Below the pieces are notes generated by a model, which was not told the DNA's origin, did not search any database, and saw only the letters and a program-made list of their open reading frames with translations. 64,000 nt of DNA from the NCBI RefSeq assembly GCF_022802975.1, contig NZ_JAFEVZ010000008.1, forward strand, positions 1 to 64,000, given 5' to 3'. Origin of the DNA: Flavobacterium pectinovorum (lineage in GTDB: Bacteria > Bacteroidota > Bacteroidia > Flavobacteriales > Flavobacteriaceae). The position numbers were made by a program, and so were the translations under genes. This document shows positions 7,879 through 17,850 of this stretch, in pieces (the first letter of the stretch is position 1; every line of letters starts with the position of its first letter).

Positions 7879-9387
7879 TTACTTTAAAAATTCAACAGAA
7901 ATATTACTTTTTACAAGCAAATTATTTTCTTTGGCTAAAGCATAAGCACTTTCATCAAATTCTGTTGTTATATCTTTTTTGGCACCTGCAGAGATAAGAT
8001 ATTTTAAAATTACATCGTCTTTGGCAACCATTGCAGCTTTGTGCAGAGCTGTTAATCCGTCTTTGTTTTTGGCGTTGATATCGATGTTTAAATCAGCTAT
8101 TTTTTTAAGCAGGGTTAAATCATTTTTGATAATTGCCAAATGGTATAAAGTGTTTCCGTCTTTTTGAGGAGCAGAAAGGTTAAGTCCTTTGTCCTGTAAT
8201 AATTTTATTTTGGCAGCAAAAGGATCTTGTTTTGTGTTAGTTCCTTCCTGACCGCGACCCATCATTTGAGGACGGTATGATTGTATTAGATAAACCCCCA
8301 GATTATTACCGTCTTTATCTTTTACGTTTGCATCGGCTCCTTTGGTTAAAAGTAAACTTACAGCTTCTGGAGTTCCAGATTTTACCGCATTTGTCAATGC
8401 AGATTCACCTTTTACATTTTGGGTATTTACATTTTTTGCAGTAGGAAGCAAAAATTCTAAAACAGAAGTTTCTCTTGCAGAGGCAGCAACCATTAAAGGG
8501 GTAGTTCCTTCTTTATCTGCTTTGTTAGGATCAACTCCTTTGCTGATAAAATATTTGATGATTTCTATCTGGTTTGGTTTTCCTGCCAAAATATGCAATA
8601 CATTTTGCCCGGAATTGTTTTGCGCAGTAGGCTTAATTTTAACTTCTTCAATCAGATATTTATAGGTTTCGATTGTATTGCTTTCTCTGCGGCTTCCTTG
8701 TGCAGCAGTAAAAAGTGCATTATCATTTGGTTTAACTCCTTTTTCAATAAGTTTTTTCAAAAGCGGAATATTTCCGGATCTTGCAGTATAGGTAAAAGCA
8801 GTATTTCCTTCGCTATCAGTGTCTTTTAAAGACATCCCTTTTGTAGCAAAATAATCGGCAGCTTTTAATTCTTTGTCAGATGAAATTGATAATAACAATA
8901 AGTTAGCACCGTTTTGGTATTTTTTCTTTGGGTCTATTCCGGCTTTAAAAAAAGTTTCGTAAATCTCTGTATTGTTTTGACCGCTGCTGGCTGCTGCTGT
9001 TATAGGAAACGAGCCGTGGCTGTCTTCTAAGTTAATATCAGATCCTTTGGCTATCAAATATTTAATGATTTCCAGATTTCCTTTTCCCGCCGCCCAATGA
9101 AGGTAAATTCGGTTATCGTGAGTTGGTTTGTTTACTTCATTACCCGGTTGTTCTAATAAGAATTTGATTGTTTCTGTAGGAGCGTCATTATTAATTGCCA
9201 TAACAACCACATCAAAAGCATTAGATGTTGCTGCAGATGGGCTGTTGCCTTTTGCTATTTCTGCTTTAACAGCGTTTACGTCTGGGGTAGTTTTCCAAAA
9301 GGATTGTTCTAACAGGGTGTTTTTTTGCTGTGCATTTACGAATAATGTAGTCACTAAAGCAAAAGAAAGAAGAAGATTATTTTTCAT
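7879..9387 (-). CDS. Exported ankyrin-repeat protein
   Basis: 502 residues with a signal peptide (ending at VNAQ, residue 19) and ankyrin repeats across most of the length, for example NRIYLHWAAGKGNLEIIKYL, GTTPLMVAASARETSVLEFL and GLTALHKAAMVAKDDVILKY. About ten or more repeat units can be picked out. Ankyrin repeats bind proteins, so this is probably a periplasmic scaffold or partner. It is the first gene of the leftward operon with DUF2271, the PepSY-reductase and apbE, which suggests that it binds one of these redox proteins. The exact function is unknown. Confidence 0.85.
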   Translation of the reverse strand: MKNNLLLSFALVTTLFVNAQQKNTLLEQSFWKTTPDVNAVKAEIAKGNSPSAATSNAFDVVVMAINNDAPTETIKFLLEQPGNEVNKPTHDNRIYLHWAAGKGNLEIIKYLIAKGSDINLEDSHGSFPITAAASSGQNNTEIYETFFKAGIDPKKKYQNGANLLLLSISSDKELKAADYFATKGMSLKDTDSEGNTAFTYTARSGNIPLLKKLIEKGVKPNDNALFTAAQGSRRESNTIETYKYLIEEVKIKPTAQNNSGQNVLHILAGKPNQIEIIKYFISKGVDPNKADKEGTTPLMVAASARETSVLEFLLPTAKNVNTQNVKGESALTNAVKSGTPEAVSLLLTKGADANVKDKDGNNLGVYLIQSYRPQMMGRGQEGTNTKQDPFAAKIKLLQDKGLNLSAPQKDGNTLYHLAIIKNDLTLLKKIADLNIDINAKNKDGLTALHKAAMVAKDDVILKYLISAGAKKDITTEFDESAYALAKENNLLVKSNISVEFLK

Positions 9388-9665
9388 AAATTTTGTGAAG
9401 TAGTTATTAATAGAAATGATAATTTATTTTAGATTCAGATATTCTAAAAAGGTTTAAAGTTAAACTAAAATTTAAATTATTTAGAATAAATAAAAATAAC
9501 GCAAATATAAAAATAAATACTAAATACCCAATGTTTATTTGCAGTTTAGGTGTTTTTATTTTGAAATTATATAATTTATACAATAAATTTTGTAATTTTT
9601 TCTGGTTTAAATTTTAGACTTTTGAGTTATTAGCTAAGAGTTATTATTTTTTTAATCCAAACGCA

Positions 9666-10892
9666 ATGAAAAACACAAATTATATTTTAATTTTTTCGAG
9701 TCTCTTATTAACGCTATTTAGCTGTTCGAATGATAAAGATTCTAATAATGATCCGGGGACAGCAACTGATCCGGTTGAAACTAATCCGCCAAATACAAAG
9801 TATTCCTCTGCATTCGAAGGCCAGACCCGCATAAGTGGTGTGCAGACAAATACAGCTTATGAAGCAAAAGTTATTACTACAGCCTTAACAAGTCCTTGGG
9901 GTATAAAAATGCTTCCTGATGGCAGGCTTTTGGTTACACAAAAATCTGGAAACATGCGTATCGTTAAAATAACAGGAGAGGTAAGTGCTGCTATTACAGG
10001 TATTCCCGCTGTTAATGCATCTGGTCAGGGAGGATTGTTGGGTTTATGCCTTGATCCTGATTTTTTAACTAATCGAATGATTTACTGGGTTTTTGCTCAA
10101 TCGGTAACAGGTGGAAATCTTACGGCGGTTGCGAAAGGAAAATTATCGAATGATGAAAAAACAATAGAAGGAGCAACTGTAATTTATCAGGCCAACCCCG
10201 CTAATCCTAGTGATAATCATTATGGCGGACGGATACTTTTTGATAAAACTAGTAATCTTGTGATTAGTACTGGGGAACGTTCTGTAATTCAAACCAGACC
10301 TTTGGCACAATCGGTGTCTGGAAGTTTAGGAAAAGTTATCAGAATTACCAAAGAGGGTCAGCCTGCAAATGGTAATCCTGTTTTTAGTCAAACAGGTGCA
10401 TTACCGGAATTATATTCTTATGGACACAGAAATCCTCAAGGTCTGGCACTTCATCCTGTAACGGGCGAGATTTGGCTAAGTGAACACGGACCGCGAGGAG
10501 GAGATGAAATTAATCGATTAAAAGCCGGTAGTAATTACGGATGGCCTGTTATTACGTACGGAATTGAATATGATGGACAAAAGATAGGTGACGGAATCCA
10601 GCAAAAAGAAGGAATGGAACAGCCTGTCTATTATTGGGATCCTGTTGTAGCGCCTGGTGGTATGACTTTTTATACGGGTGATCGGGTTCCGGAATGGCAA
10701 AACAATCTTTTTATAGCCGCACTAAGTGGTAAGCATATTGTAAGACTTGTTATCGAAAATAACAGGGTTATTGGCGAAGAGAGGTTTTTAGCTAATGAAG
10801 ATCAGCGATTTAGAGATATTACTCAGGGAAATGACGGAGCTTTATATGCTGTTACCGATGGAGGAAGGCTTTATAAAATTGATAAGAAGTAA
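9666..10892 (+). CDS. PQQ-dependent sugar (aldose) dehydrogenase-like lipoprotein
   Basis: 408 residues. A lipobox (TLFSC, Cys20) predicts a lipoprotein, followed by a low-complexity Asp/Asn/Pro linker. The beta-propeller matches the soluble aldose dehydrogenase (YliI) / glucose-sorbosone dehydrogenase family: SPWGIKMLPDGRLLVTQKSG, GLLGLCLDPDF, YSYGHRNPQGL, EHGPRGGDEIN and GSNYGWPV. These enzymes oxidise sugars in the periplasm using PQQ. No PQQ biosynthesis genes are present in the window, so the cofactor may be taken up. Transcription converges on the pectin enzyme and ends at a strong bidirectional terminator. Confidence 0.88.
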   Translation: MKNTNYILIFSSLLLTLFSCSNDKDSNNDPGTATDPVETNPPNTKYSSAFEGQTRISGVQTNTAYEAKVITTALTSPWGIKMLPDGRLLVTQKSGNMRIVKITGEVSAAITGIPAVNASGQGGLLGLCLDPDFLTNRMIYWVFAQSVTGGNLTAVAKGKLSNDEKTIEGATVIYQANPANPSDNHYGGRILFDKTSNLVISTGERSVIQTRPLAQSVSGSLGKVIRITKEGQPANGNPVFSQTGALPELYSYGHRNPQGLALHPVTGEIWLSEHGPRGGDEINRLKAGSNYGWPVITYGIEYDGQKIGDGIQQKEGMEQPVYYWDPVVAPGGMTFYTGDRVPEWQNNLFIAALSGKHIVRLVIENNRVIGEERFLANEDQRFRDITQGNDGALYAVTDGGRLYKIDKK

Positions 10893-10971
10893 TAATCTAT
10901 TTGGTACGAAATTATAATGTAGCAATACAATGCCATTATTCATTAAATAAATGATGTAGCTGAAAAATTAA

Positions 10972-11007
10972 AAACCCTATCAGAATTTTTAGTTTCTGAT
11001 AGGGTTT
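10972..11007. terminator. Bidirectional terminator
   Basis: AAACCCTATCAGAA (10972-10985) and TTCTGATAGGGTTT (10994-11007) form a perfect 14-base stem with an 8-base loop. A-rich sequence before and T-rich sequence after the stem fit termination in both directions, between the sugar dehydrogenase and the leftward pectin enzyme. Confidence 0.85.
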
Positions 11008-11035
11008 AATGTTAAAAAGTACTTAGGCTAGAAAC

Positions 11036-14000
11036 TTATTCTTTGATAATGGTTTTATTTATAACACCATTTTCGGTAATTATTTTAACTACATATATTC
11101 CTGCACTTCCATTAATATTCACTTTTACTGTAGGATCAGGAACTTCGTTTATTGCATAAATCTGTTGTCCAAGCATATTGAATACCAAAATCTGTTTGAC
11201 TTTTCTAATAGTACCAAGATCTATGTAAAATTCATTTTTAAAGGGTACAGGATATATTTTCACTTCAGTCTTTTCAGCAACAGACTCGTCTATTGTATTA
11301 TTAGAAAGAGCCATTTTAGATGTACTGCCACAACTAACAGCGATAGGATTAATTCCTTCAACTTCTATTTTATCGATGTTGGCCAAACCTGATGATGTTG
11401 TTGCTTCTAATCTGATAGTATGATTACCAGCGGAAAGTGCTACGGTAACTAAAGAACTTGAATTCTCAGCCCAGGTAGTCCAATTAGTTGTAGCGTTAAA
11501 GTCTGCAGTAGCCAATGTAAGACCATCAACGATTACTTTAGCAGTTCTTACAGTAGTACCTCCATTAGAATATTTCCAACGAAGTATGTAATTTCCGGAA
11601 GAAGTATTCACAGACCAATTGATCCCTGCACCAACTGCATTATTTGCGTTGGCAAAACCATTTCCTTCAAATCCTACATTATTACTGTCAATCGTGCCAT
11701 CAACAGAGCAGAAGCCTGTTTGATTTTCATTAATAGTAATCTCGGAAATAACAGCATTAACAGTAATTGTACCTGATACAGATGCATTTATTGAGCCTCC
11801 GGTAGTAGTAATTGTGAAGTTGAATGTTCCTGCTTGTGTAGGTGTTCCGCTTATGGAAATAGTTTTTGCTGTAGCGTTAACTGTTGCAGTAACCCCGGCA
11901 GGTAATCCTGAAGCAGTTGCAGAGTTAGCGTTCGTCCATGAATAATTAAAACCAACTATTGGTGTATTTACATTTACAGTTTGATTTGATGAACCTGCAC
12001 CATGTTTTACAAGAGTAGCAGTACCAGTCGATTCTGTGTAGTTAGGAGTTCCATTTTGATTTTGATTAGTTGTAATTGTTCCTACTAATCCATTAATGTA
12101 AACCTCTAAATTAGTATAGGTTGAGCTCAGTGTATATAATATTCCATCAGAGGCGTTATTACTATTTAAGCCATTAGCACTTTCCCAGCTATTAGGCATT
12201 CCGTCATTATCTGTATCTGTTGGTGCTGTAGTGGAATTATAGGCTGGCCATCCTCCAACATCAGATTGTGTGTCTATCAGACCTTTTGTGCTTCCGTTTG
12301 AACCTGTGTAAGTAAAGGTTCCATTAGTGGCTTCTGATACGATTCTGTTATCTACCGCATCACGCTTAAGACTGGCTCCAACATAGGCCAATACTCTATT
12401 ATAGGCATTTGCTGCAGAATGAGTAGTCATTTCACCAAAGTTATATTCAGTATTAACACGAAGTTCCGTTTTGCTTTTTGATGATGGATTAGGGTCAACT
12501 CCATTCCAGTTATTACCTGTAGTAGTGGAGTTTGCTGTTGTATGATTTCCATTAACGTAAAAACTGCCCCAAACACCTGCAGACTGATTGTTAGATCCAT
12601 CATCCTGACCAGGAGATATAATTCTGTCGTTTACGCCAGAACCTGTAGCTGGACCAGCTTTATAATAATTATTGGTAAAGTTGTAGGATCCTCCTTCAGC
12701 AGCATAAGCACTATTACCTCCCCAGTTATAAATAACATTGTTTCTAAAATCAACCTGTTCAAGATTGGCAAGTCCCGAGTATCTGCTGCCACAAAAACGG
12801 GCATTTCGGCTATCATGGTGTGCTAACATATTGTGATGAAAGGAAGCTTTTTTTCCTCCCCAAATTCCACCATAACCATGGGTTCCCTTACCATGAACAG
12901 ACACACGTAAACTTTCAGACATCATGCACCATTGCATAGTAAAATTCTCATTATCATAAAATGAAGCACATTCGTCTGTACTCCAGCTCATAGAGCAGTG
13001 ATCAATGATGATATTCTTATGGTTTCGTCCACCTATAGCATCGCCTTCATGCTGTGTCTGGTCACCCATGCGGAAGCGGATATATCTAATAATAACATTA
13101 TCAGCATCTATATTTACTGAATAATTTTTAAGGCAGATTCCGTCGCCCGGAGCAGTCTGACCTGCAATGGTGATATTCCCATTGTTGATTCTCAAATCTG
13201 AATTAAGCGCAATGATTCCGGACACTTTAAACATGACCGTTCTGGTTCCCGTTGCCGTAACTGCTGCTCTTAAACTTCCTGTACCTGAGTCATTCAGATT
13301 GGTAACGTAGATTACTTGTCCGCCACGGCCACCACTGGTATAGCGTCCAAAACCTTCGGCACCCGGAAACGCTGGAGAAGTAACCGCCAGAGCAGCAGTA
13401 GTCTTTTGAGTAGAAGCAACTTTTTGGGTTGATGCGGTTACTGTTAAAGTGCCTGATTTTGTTGTATTTGTTGAGCCACCAACTGTTGTAATAGTATAGT
13501 TAAAAGTACCACTCACAGTTGGTGTTCCGCTGAAGGTTACAGTTTTTGCTGTATTGTTTATGGCAGCATTGATCCCTGATGGTAATCCTGATACACTTAC
13601 TGTGGTAGCATTCTGCCAGGCATAATAAAATCCTGTAATAGCGGTATTTATTGCTACTGTTTGACTCGATCCTCCAGCTCCATGTTTTGTCAATGTAGCT
13701 GCTGTCTGGGGTACAGAAAAATTGATATAATTAAGATTGTATAAATAGCCGCTTCCACCCTGAAAAACAAGATAGACATCGTGAATTCCTGAAACCTGAG
13801 TTACCGGACATGTAAAATTTGTATAGGTTTGCCATCCGCCCGTTGGTGTAATGGTACAAGTTCCGATAAGTGTGCCGGATGTTCCTCCTAATCTGATTGA
13901 GATAGTTCCTCCGGTTCCGGCTGTTGCAGCTCTTGCCAGAAAACTACCTGCTCCCGAGCCAAAGTTTATGTCTTCAAACATAATCCAGTCACCGTTATTG

Positions 14001-15097
14001 ATATATCCTACATTATCAGTGCCTTCGGAACTGGCTTCAGTCTGAACGCCTGATTGGCTGTTGTAATTTTCGGCCTGAATGGTCTGGAAAGCAGTTCCTC
14101 CACCTGTAACGGAATTAATGATTGTATCCGGATTCCAGTTATCAGTAACCTGAGGATTGGCATTATTAGCTTTTAAAACATTTAATTTTGTGTAAGAAGC
14201 GGCCTGAGAAGCGGTTAATTTTTTTGCCCATGAAACTCTGGACGCCGGAACATTTCCTGCTCCTGAGTTATTATATTCTGAGAAACGTGCTGTTCCCTGA
14301 TTGGCAGCATTCCCCCAGTCATTCCATCCTGCTGGCTTAATTGCATTGGTCATACTGGTGTTCATATAAGTAACCGAGGCATATCCTCCCCAAGGGCGCC
14401 CCAAATCTGTAATATTGCTTCCTGAACCTGTAATCTGGCAATTATTGAATACAAATCCATAAGCCAGATGAGATGGAGTATTAGCTGCAGTTACAGAAGT
14501 TCCCCCTTTAGTATAAAGCTGGCAGTTTTGAAAATAGGCAATGGCTCCTCCAAAAATAAAGTCTGTAGTGCCTTCGAAATAGCAATTTTCATGATAAGAT
14601 CTTCCACTGTGTGGGTAATAAGTATCCTGATCTCCTAAAAAACGGCAGTTCTTAAAAACAGCCTTATCTGCTGTAGAGCGAACTGCTACAGCTTGACCTA
14701 CAGGTCCTGATGAGTTGGCAAATGTAAGATTCAGTGCGTAAAACCCTGCGCCATTTATGAAGATACTGGCTGAATTTGAGGTTCCATAAGCGGTTCCGGT
14801 AGCCGGATTGATTTTGGAGGCATAATTATTATAGGTTAAAATCGTTTCGGTCGAACTTTGACCTATGAATGTCAGATTGGTTTTATTTGAAGGAACCGTA
14901 ATTACTTCATAATAAGTACCGTTTTTAATGTAAATTTCAGTTCTGGCCGAACTGTTAGAAGGAGCTGCATTCACAGCTGCCTGTACCGTGGAATAATTAC
15001 CACTGCCATCCTTGGCAACTACGATATCGTAGGTTTGTGCTTTCAGCGGCATCGAAGAGAAAGCTAAAAATGTCCATAATAAAATTTTTTGTTTCAT
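11036..15097 (-). CDS. Secreted pectinesterase-pectate lyase multidomain enzyme with type IX sorting domain
   Basis: 1353 residues from the ATG at 15097, which begins a clear signal peptide (to about residue 21); the frame stays open 51 codons further. Residues 22-330 are a CE8 pectin methylesterase with Gln135 (GQAVA), Gln157, Asp158 (QDT), Asp179 (DFIFG) and Arg234 (LGRPW). Residues about 337-462 resemble CBM6, and about 468-553 an Ig-like module. A PL1-type pectate lyase starts near [18 protein letters not shown] (about 577). A second copy of the Ig-like module and a CBM-like domain follow. The last ~80 residues ([23 protein letters not shown]) form a type A sorting domain for the type IX secretion system. 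De-esterification and cleavage of pectin are thus joined in one surface enzyme. Confidence 0.93.
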   Translation of the reverse strand: MKQKILLWTFLAFSSMPLKAQTYDIVVAKDGSGNYSTVQAAVNAAPSNSSARTEIYIKNGTYYEVITVPSNKTNLTFIGQSSTETILTYNNYASKINPATGTAYGTSNSASIFINGAGFYALNLTFANSSGPVGQAVAVRSTADKAVFKNCRFLGDQDTYYPHSGRSYHENCYFEGTTDFIFGGAIAYFQNCQLYTKGGTSVTAANTPSHLAYGFVFNNCQITGSGSNITDLGRPWGGYASVTYMNTSMTNAIKPAGWNDWGNAANQGTARFSEYNNSGAGNVPASRVSWAKKLTASQAASYTKLNVLKANNANPQVTDNWNPDTIINSVTGGGTAFQTIQAENYNSQSGVQTEASSEGTDNVGYINNGDWIMFEDINFGSGAGSFLARAATAGTGGTISIRLGGTSGTLIGTCTITPTGGWQTYTNFTCPVTQVSGIHDVYLVFQGGSGYLYNLNYINFSVPQTAATLTKHGAGGSSQTVAINTAITGFYYAWQNATTVSVSGLPSGINAAINNTAKTVTFSGTPTVSGTFNYTITTVGGSTNTTKSGTLTVTASTQKVASTQKTTAALAVTSPAFPGAEGFGRYTSGGRGGQVIYVTNLNDSGTGSLRAAVTATGTRTVMFKVSGIIALNSDLRINNGNITIAGQTAPGDGICLKNYSVNIDADNVIIRYIRFRMGDQTQHEGDAIGGRNHKNIIIDHCSMSWSTDECASFYDNENFTMQWCMMSESLRVSVHGKGTHGYGGIWGGKKASFHHNMLAHHDSRNARFCGSRYSGLANLEQVDFRNNVIYNWGGNSAYAAEGGSYNFTNNYYKAGPATGSGVNDRIISPGQDDGSNNQSAGVWGSFYVNGNHTTANSTTTGNNWNGVDPNPSSKSKTELRVNTEYNFGEMTTHSAANAYNRVLAYVGASLKRDAVDNRIVSEATNGTFTYTGSNGSTKGLIDTQSDVGGWPAYNSTTAPTDTDNDGMPNSWESANGLNSNNASDGILYTLSSTYTNLEVYINGLVGTITTNQNQNGTPNYTESTGTATLVKHGAGSSNQTVNVNTPIVGFNYSWTNANSATASGLPAGVTATVNATAKTISISGTPTQAGTFNFTITTTGGSINASVSGTITVNAVISEITINENQTGFCSVDGTIDSNNVGFEGNGFANANNAVGAGINWSVNTSSGNYILRWKYSNGGTTVRTAKVIVDGLTLATADFNATTNWTTWAENSSSLVTVALSAGNHTIRLEATTSSGLANIDKIEVEGINPIAVSCGSTSKMALSNNTIDESVAEKTEVKIYPVPFKNEFYIDLGTIRKVKQILVFNMLGQQIYAINEVPDPTVKVNINGSAGIYVVKIITENGVINKTIIKE

Positions 15098-15681
15098 GCT
15101 TTTTGGTTTGGTTGAGGTTAGTAAATAATTCAACAAGTAAACTACTTTTCTTGTTAAAGTAAAACTATGGAAATCAATTTCTAACGCAGTAGACATATTG
15201 CTATTAAACAGGGGAAAAAACACTATTGGTAATTGTTTAAAAATCAACAAATTATTATAGTCTACCCGTTGGGTGAAATTGATAAAAAAAAATGACTTGA
15301 TTGTAAAAAGTATAAAATTGGTAGTAAAACATGATTATTGCTTAAGGAATCGATGTTATCCTGAGCGAAAACGAATGGACTCAGCGTGACACTGATTCTT
15401 AATTTCATCCAACAGGTTGTAATTTATAAAAAAAACGTTTTAATAAAATATGTGGATGACAGTAGTTACTGCTAATTTGCCTATTTGTATCTCTAAGTCT
15501 AACAAATAGATTCAATGAAAAATTATTCCTAATTTGAAATAATCATAATCTGAAGATTTTCTTTCTGCTGATTTTGAGTTTCTGTTAAGAAAAAAATAAC
15601 AGAACAGTCTCCAATTCTAATGTTATTTTAATGTTGACCATAAAATTTCGACCTAACTTGCGCCCTTTAAACAGAGGGAAA
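15098..15681. other. Intergenic region between the pectin enzyme and the secretion operon
   Basis: No convincing gene. It contains the likely promoter region of the leftward pectin enzyme, a REP-like palindrome (15355-15390), and AT-rich sequence before the 134-residue exported protein. Confidence 0.5.
15355..15390. repeat. REP-like imperfect palindrome
   Basis: The segment contains CCTGAGCG and GGACTCAGCGTGAC, with CTGAG (15361-15365) inverted as CTCAG (15380-15384). It resembles short dispersed palindromes rich in CTGAG...CTCAG that occur between genes in many Bacteroidota. It is noticeably GC-richer than its surroundings. Only one copy is seen in this window. Confidence 0.4.
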
Positions 15682-16086
15682 ATGTTGAGCAGAATTAAAA
15701 ATAGTATCTTATGTAAATGCCTTCAGGCGTTGCTAATCGGGTACTTTCTAATCAGCAGTATTAATGTGTCTAATAGCTTTGGGCGTATCATAGCCGATAA
15801 TGCCGAGACAAATACAGTTAAAGGCATTACCTGTAATTTTCTGAAAAAGATATTAAAATGTGACGGTATTCCCGAAGAACTGGACGATTACGAAACAAAA
15901 GAATCGAAAACAGCCAAACTCGCAAAAGGTGTTCCTTCATTAGATTATCTCATACCTTTAAATACTTCATTAACTGTTTTGTACTTTAAAATTAGTGCAA
16001 AAAGAAAAAACTATGTTGATAATCAAATATTCTCATTTGTTTTTCATGGTAAAATTCATTTACCGCCTCCTGAATTTATAGCATAA
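15682..16086 (+). CDS. Exported small protein of unknown function upstream of the secretion operon
   Basis: About 134 residues from the ATG at 15682; another ATG at 15631 adds 17 residues. The shorter form is chosen because it starts a credible signal peptide (basic MLSRIKNS, then hydrophobic LLIGYFLISSINV) and is preceded by AGAGGG. Two Cys occur in a short CNFLKKILKC stretch, and the C-terminus is HLPPPEFIA. I do not recognise a family. It lies 106 bases before the ABC transporter gene, which seems to have its own promoter. It could be a cargo or accessory of the exporter, but the sequence does not show this. Confidence 0.55.
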   Translation: MLSRIKNSILCKCLQALLIGYFLISSINVSNSFGRIIADNAETNTVKGITCNFLKKILKCDGIPEELDDYETKESKTAKLAKGVPSLDYLIPLNTSLTVLYFKISAKRKNYVDNQIFSFVFHGKIHLPPPEFIA

Positions 16087-16131
16087 ATACTGTTTTTTTT
16101 TTGAGGGTTAGAAGAAATTCTAATATCCTTA

Positions 16132-16174
16132 ATACGGTTTTTGCCGTATAATTAGTATCTATATATTAATTTTG
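16132..16174 (+). promoter_or_regulatory. Promoter and short hairpin before the secretion operon
   Basis: TAATTTTG at 16167-16174 fits the Bacteroidota -7 box (TAnnTTTG) and lies about 18 bases before the ATG. TTTG at 16140-16143, about 23 bases upstream, may be the -33 element. ATACGG (16132-16137) and CCGTAT (16144-16149) form a small hairpin that overlaps this element. Confidence 0.5.
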
Positions 16175-16192
16175 TATTTATAATATAAATTC

Positions 16193-17848
16193 ATGACACC
16201 ATTAAAACGTTTTTACAACTTACTTCACCTTGACAAGCGCGATGTATATCAAATCATTTTTTATGCTGCTTTTGCCGGTTTGGTAAATCTTTCACTGCCT
16301 TTAGGAATTCAGGCAATTATTAATTTTATCCAGAGCGGACAGCTAAGTGTTTCCTGGATTGTATTGGTAATTTTGGTTACAATTGGAGTTGGTTTTGGCG
16401 GAATTCTGACCATTTTGCAGCTTCGAATAGTAGAAAATCTCCAGCAGCGAATTTTTGTTCGTTCTTCATTTGAATTTGCTTACAGAATGCCTTTAATTAA
16501 ATTCAAGGAAATGTATTCAGAATATGCCCCTGAAAAAGCCAACCGTTTTTTTGATACTTTAACGGTACAGAAAGGAACGGCAAAACTTTTACTGGATTTT
16601 TGTACCGCTTTTTTACAAGTTGGTCTTGGTATTATATTATTGGTTTTGTACCATTCTTTCTTTACGGTAATAGGCCTTTTGTTTATCGTGATTTTGTATA
16701 TCATTTTTAAATTTTCGTATAAAGACGGATTGGAAACCAGTCTTAACGAATCAAAATTTAAATATAAAGTAGCGGCGTGGCTTCAGGAAATAGCCCGTAA
16801 TCGTGATAGTTTTCGCAAAAAAGGAGGTTTCGAATATGCATTGGAAAGAAATGACGGATATGTAAGTAAATACGTTAATTATCGTGAAAAGCATTTTCAG
16901 GTAATGAAAAAACAATACATTCAGCTCACTATTTTTAAAGTTATTGTTACGGCTGCCTTATTGTCTATTGGTGGTTTTCTGGTAATTCACCATCAAATGA
17001 ACATCGGGCAGTTTGTAGCAGCTGAAATTGTGATCGTTTTGCTGATTAATTCGGTTGAAAAAATCATTTTCGGACTGGAATCTTTTTATGATGTACTAAC
17101 TTCATTAGAAAAAATAGGTCAGGTGACAGACATGGAAATTGCATGTGTTCCTGAAACATCGGCTGTAACTGAAACAGGAATCAATATTGAAACAGAAAGT
17201 GTGGTTTACAATTATCCGGATCACAACAAAAAATCGCTCAAAAATATTAACCTGAAAATAAATCAGGGCGAAAAGATAATTTTAAGAGGAACAAACGGTG
17301 CCGGAAAAAGTACCTTATTGCGTTTGTTGTCAGGTTTGCTGGAACCCGAAAGCGGTGCTATGTATGTGACGGATAATTACATGAACCGTTTAACAGAAGA
17401 TGCATACAGAGCACAGGCCGGAACTTTTTTACAGGGAGATACGCTTTTTGCCGGAACTATTAGAGAAAATATTCTTTTTGGAAACGAAGCATTGAATAAT
17501 GATGATTTGAAATGGGCTTTAGACAATGTTGGCCTGACACCGGATATCAAAACATTCCCGAACGGTCTGGAACATCAGGTACATCCTGGAGGCTATGAAC
17601 TTTCGGCTTCAGATATCCAGAAGATTCTTTTGGCTCGTAGTATAGTTCATAAACCTAATATATTATTTCTTGAAGATCCTGTTGATAAAATGGACGAACT
17701 GACTTCTGGTAAAATTGTAGACTTTTTACTTTCTGAAGAAAATGACTGGACGGTAATTGTAACTTCTAAAAACGATATCTGGAAGAACAAATGTGACCGT
17801 ATGATAACGATCGATGACGGAAAAATTATTAACGACATAAAGCTTTAA
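16193..17848 (+). CDS. ABC exporter, fused membrane and ATPase domains, degenerate ATPase motifs
   Basis: 551 residues. The first ~310 carry an exporter-type membrane domain with about six helices, and there is no N-terminal C39 peptidase. The ATPase domain has a normal Walker A (RGTNGAGKST) and Q-loop (TFLQGDTLF). The ABC signature reads LSASD instead of LSGGQ, Walker B reads LFLEDP where LxLDEP is usual, and the switch region VIVTSKND lacks the usual His. ATP turnover may therefore be slow or altered. The gene starts an operon with an HlyD-type adaptor (2-base gap) and a TolC-type outer-membrane protein, so it should drive type I-like export. Substrate unknown. Confidence 0.85.
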   Translation: MTPLKRFYNLLHLDKRDVYQIIFYAAFAGLVNLSLPLGIQAIINFIQSGQLSVSWIVLVILVTIGVGFGGILTILQLRIVENLQQRIFVRSSFEFAYRMPLIKFKEMYSEYAPEKANRFFDTLTVQKGTAKLLLDFCTAFLQVGLGIILLVLYHSFFTVIGLLFIVILYIIFKFSYKDGLETSLNESKFKYKVAAWLQEIARNRDSFRKKGGFEYALERNDGYVSKYVNYREKHFQVMKKQYIQLTIFKVIVTAALLSIGGFLVIHHQMNIGQFVAAEIVIVLLINSVEKIIFGLESFYDVLTSLEKIGQVTDMEIACVPETSAVTETGINIETESVVYNYPDHNKKSLKNINLKINQGEKIILRGTNGAGKSTLLRLLSGLLEPESGAMYVTDNYMNRLTEDAYRAQAGTFLQGDTLFAGTIRENILFGNEALNNDDLKWALDNVGLTPDIKTFPNGLEHQVHPGGYELSASDIQKILLARSIVHKPNILFLEDPVDKMDELTSGKIVDFLLSEENDWTVIVTSKNDIWKNKCDRMITIDDGKIINDIKL

Positions 17849-17850
17849 TC

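Noticed and set aside
15098..15250. 51-codon N-terminal extension of the pectin enzyme
   Set aside because: The extension would place the signal peptide internally; the ATG at 15097 starts a standard signal peptide.
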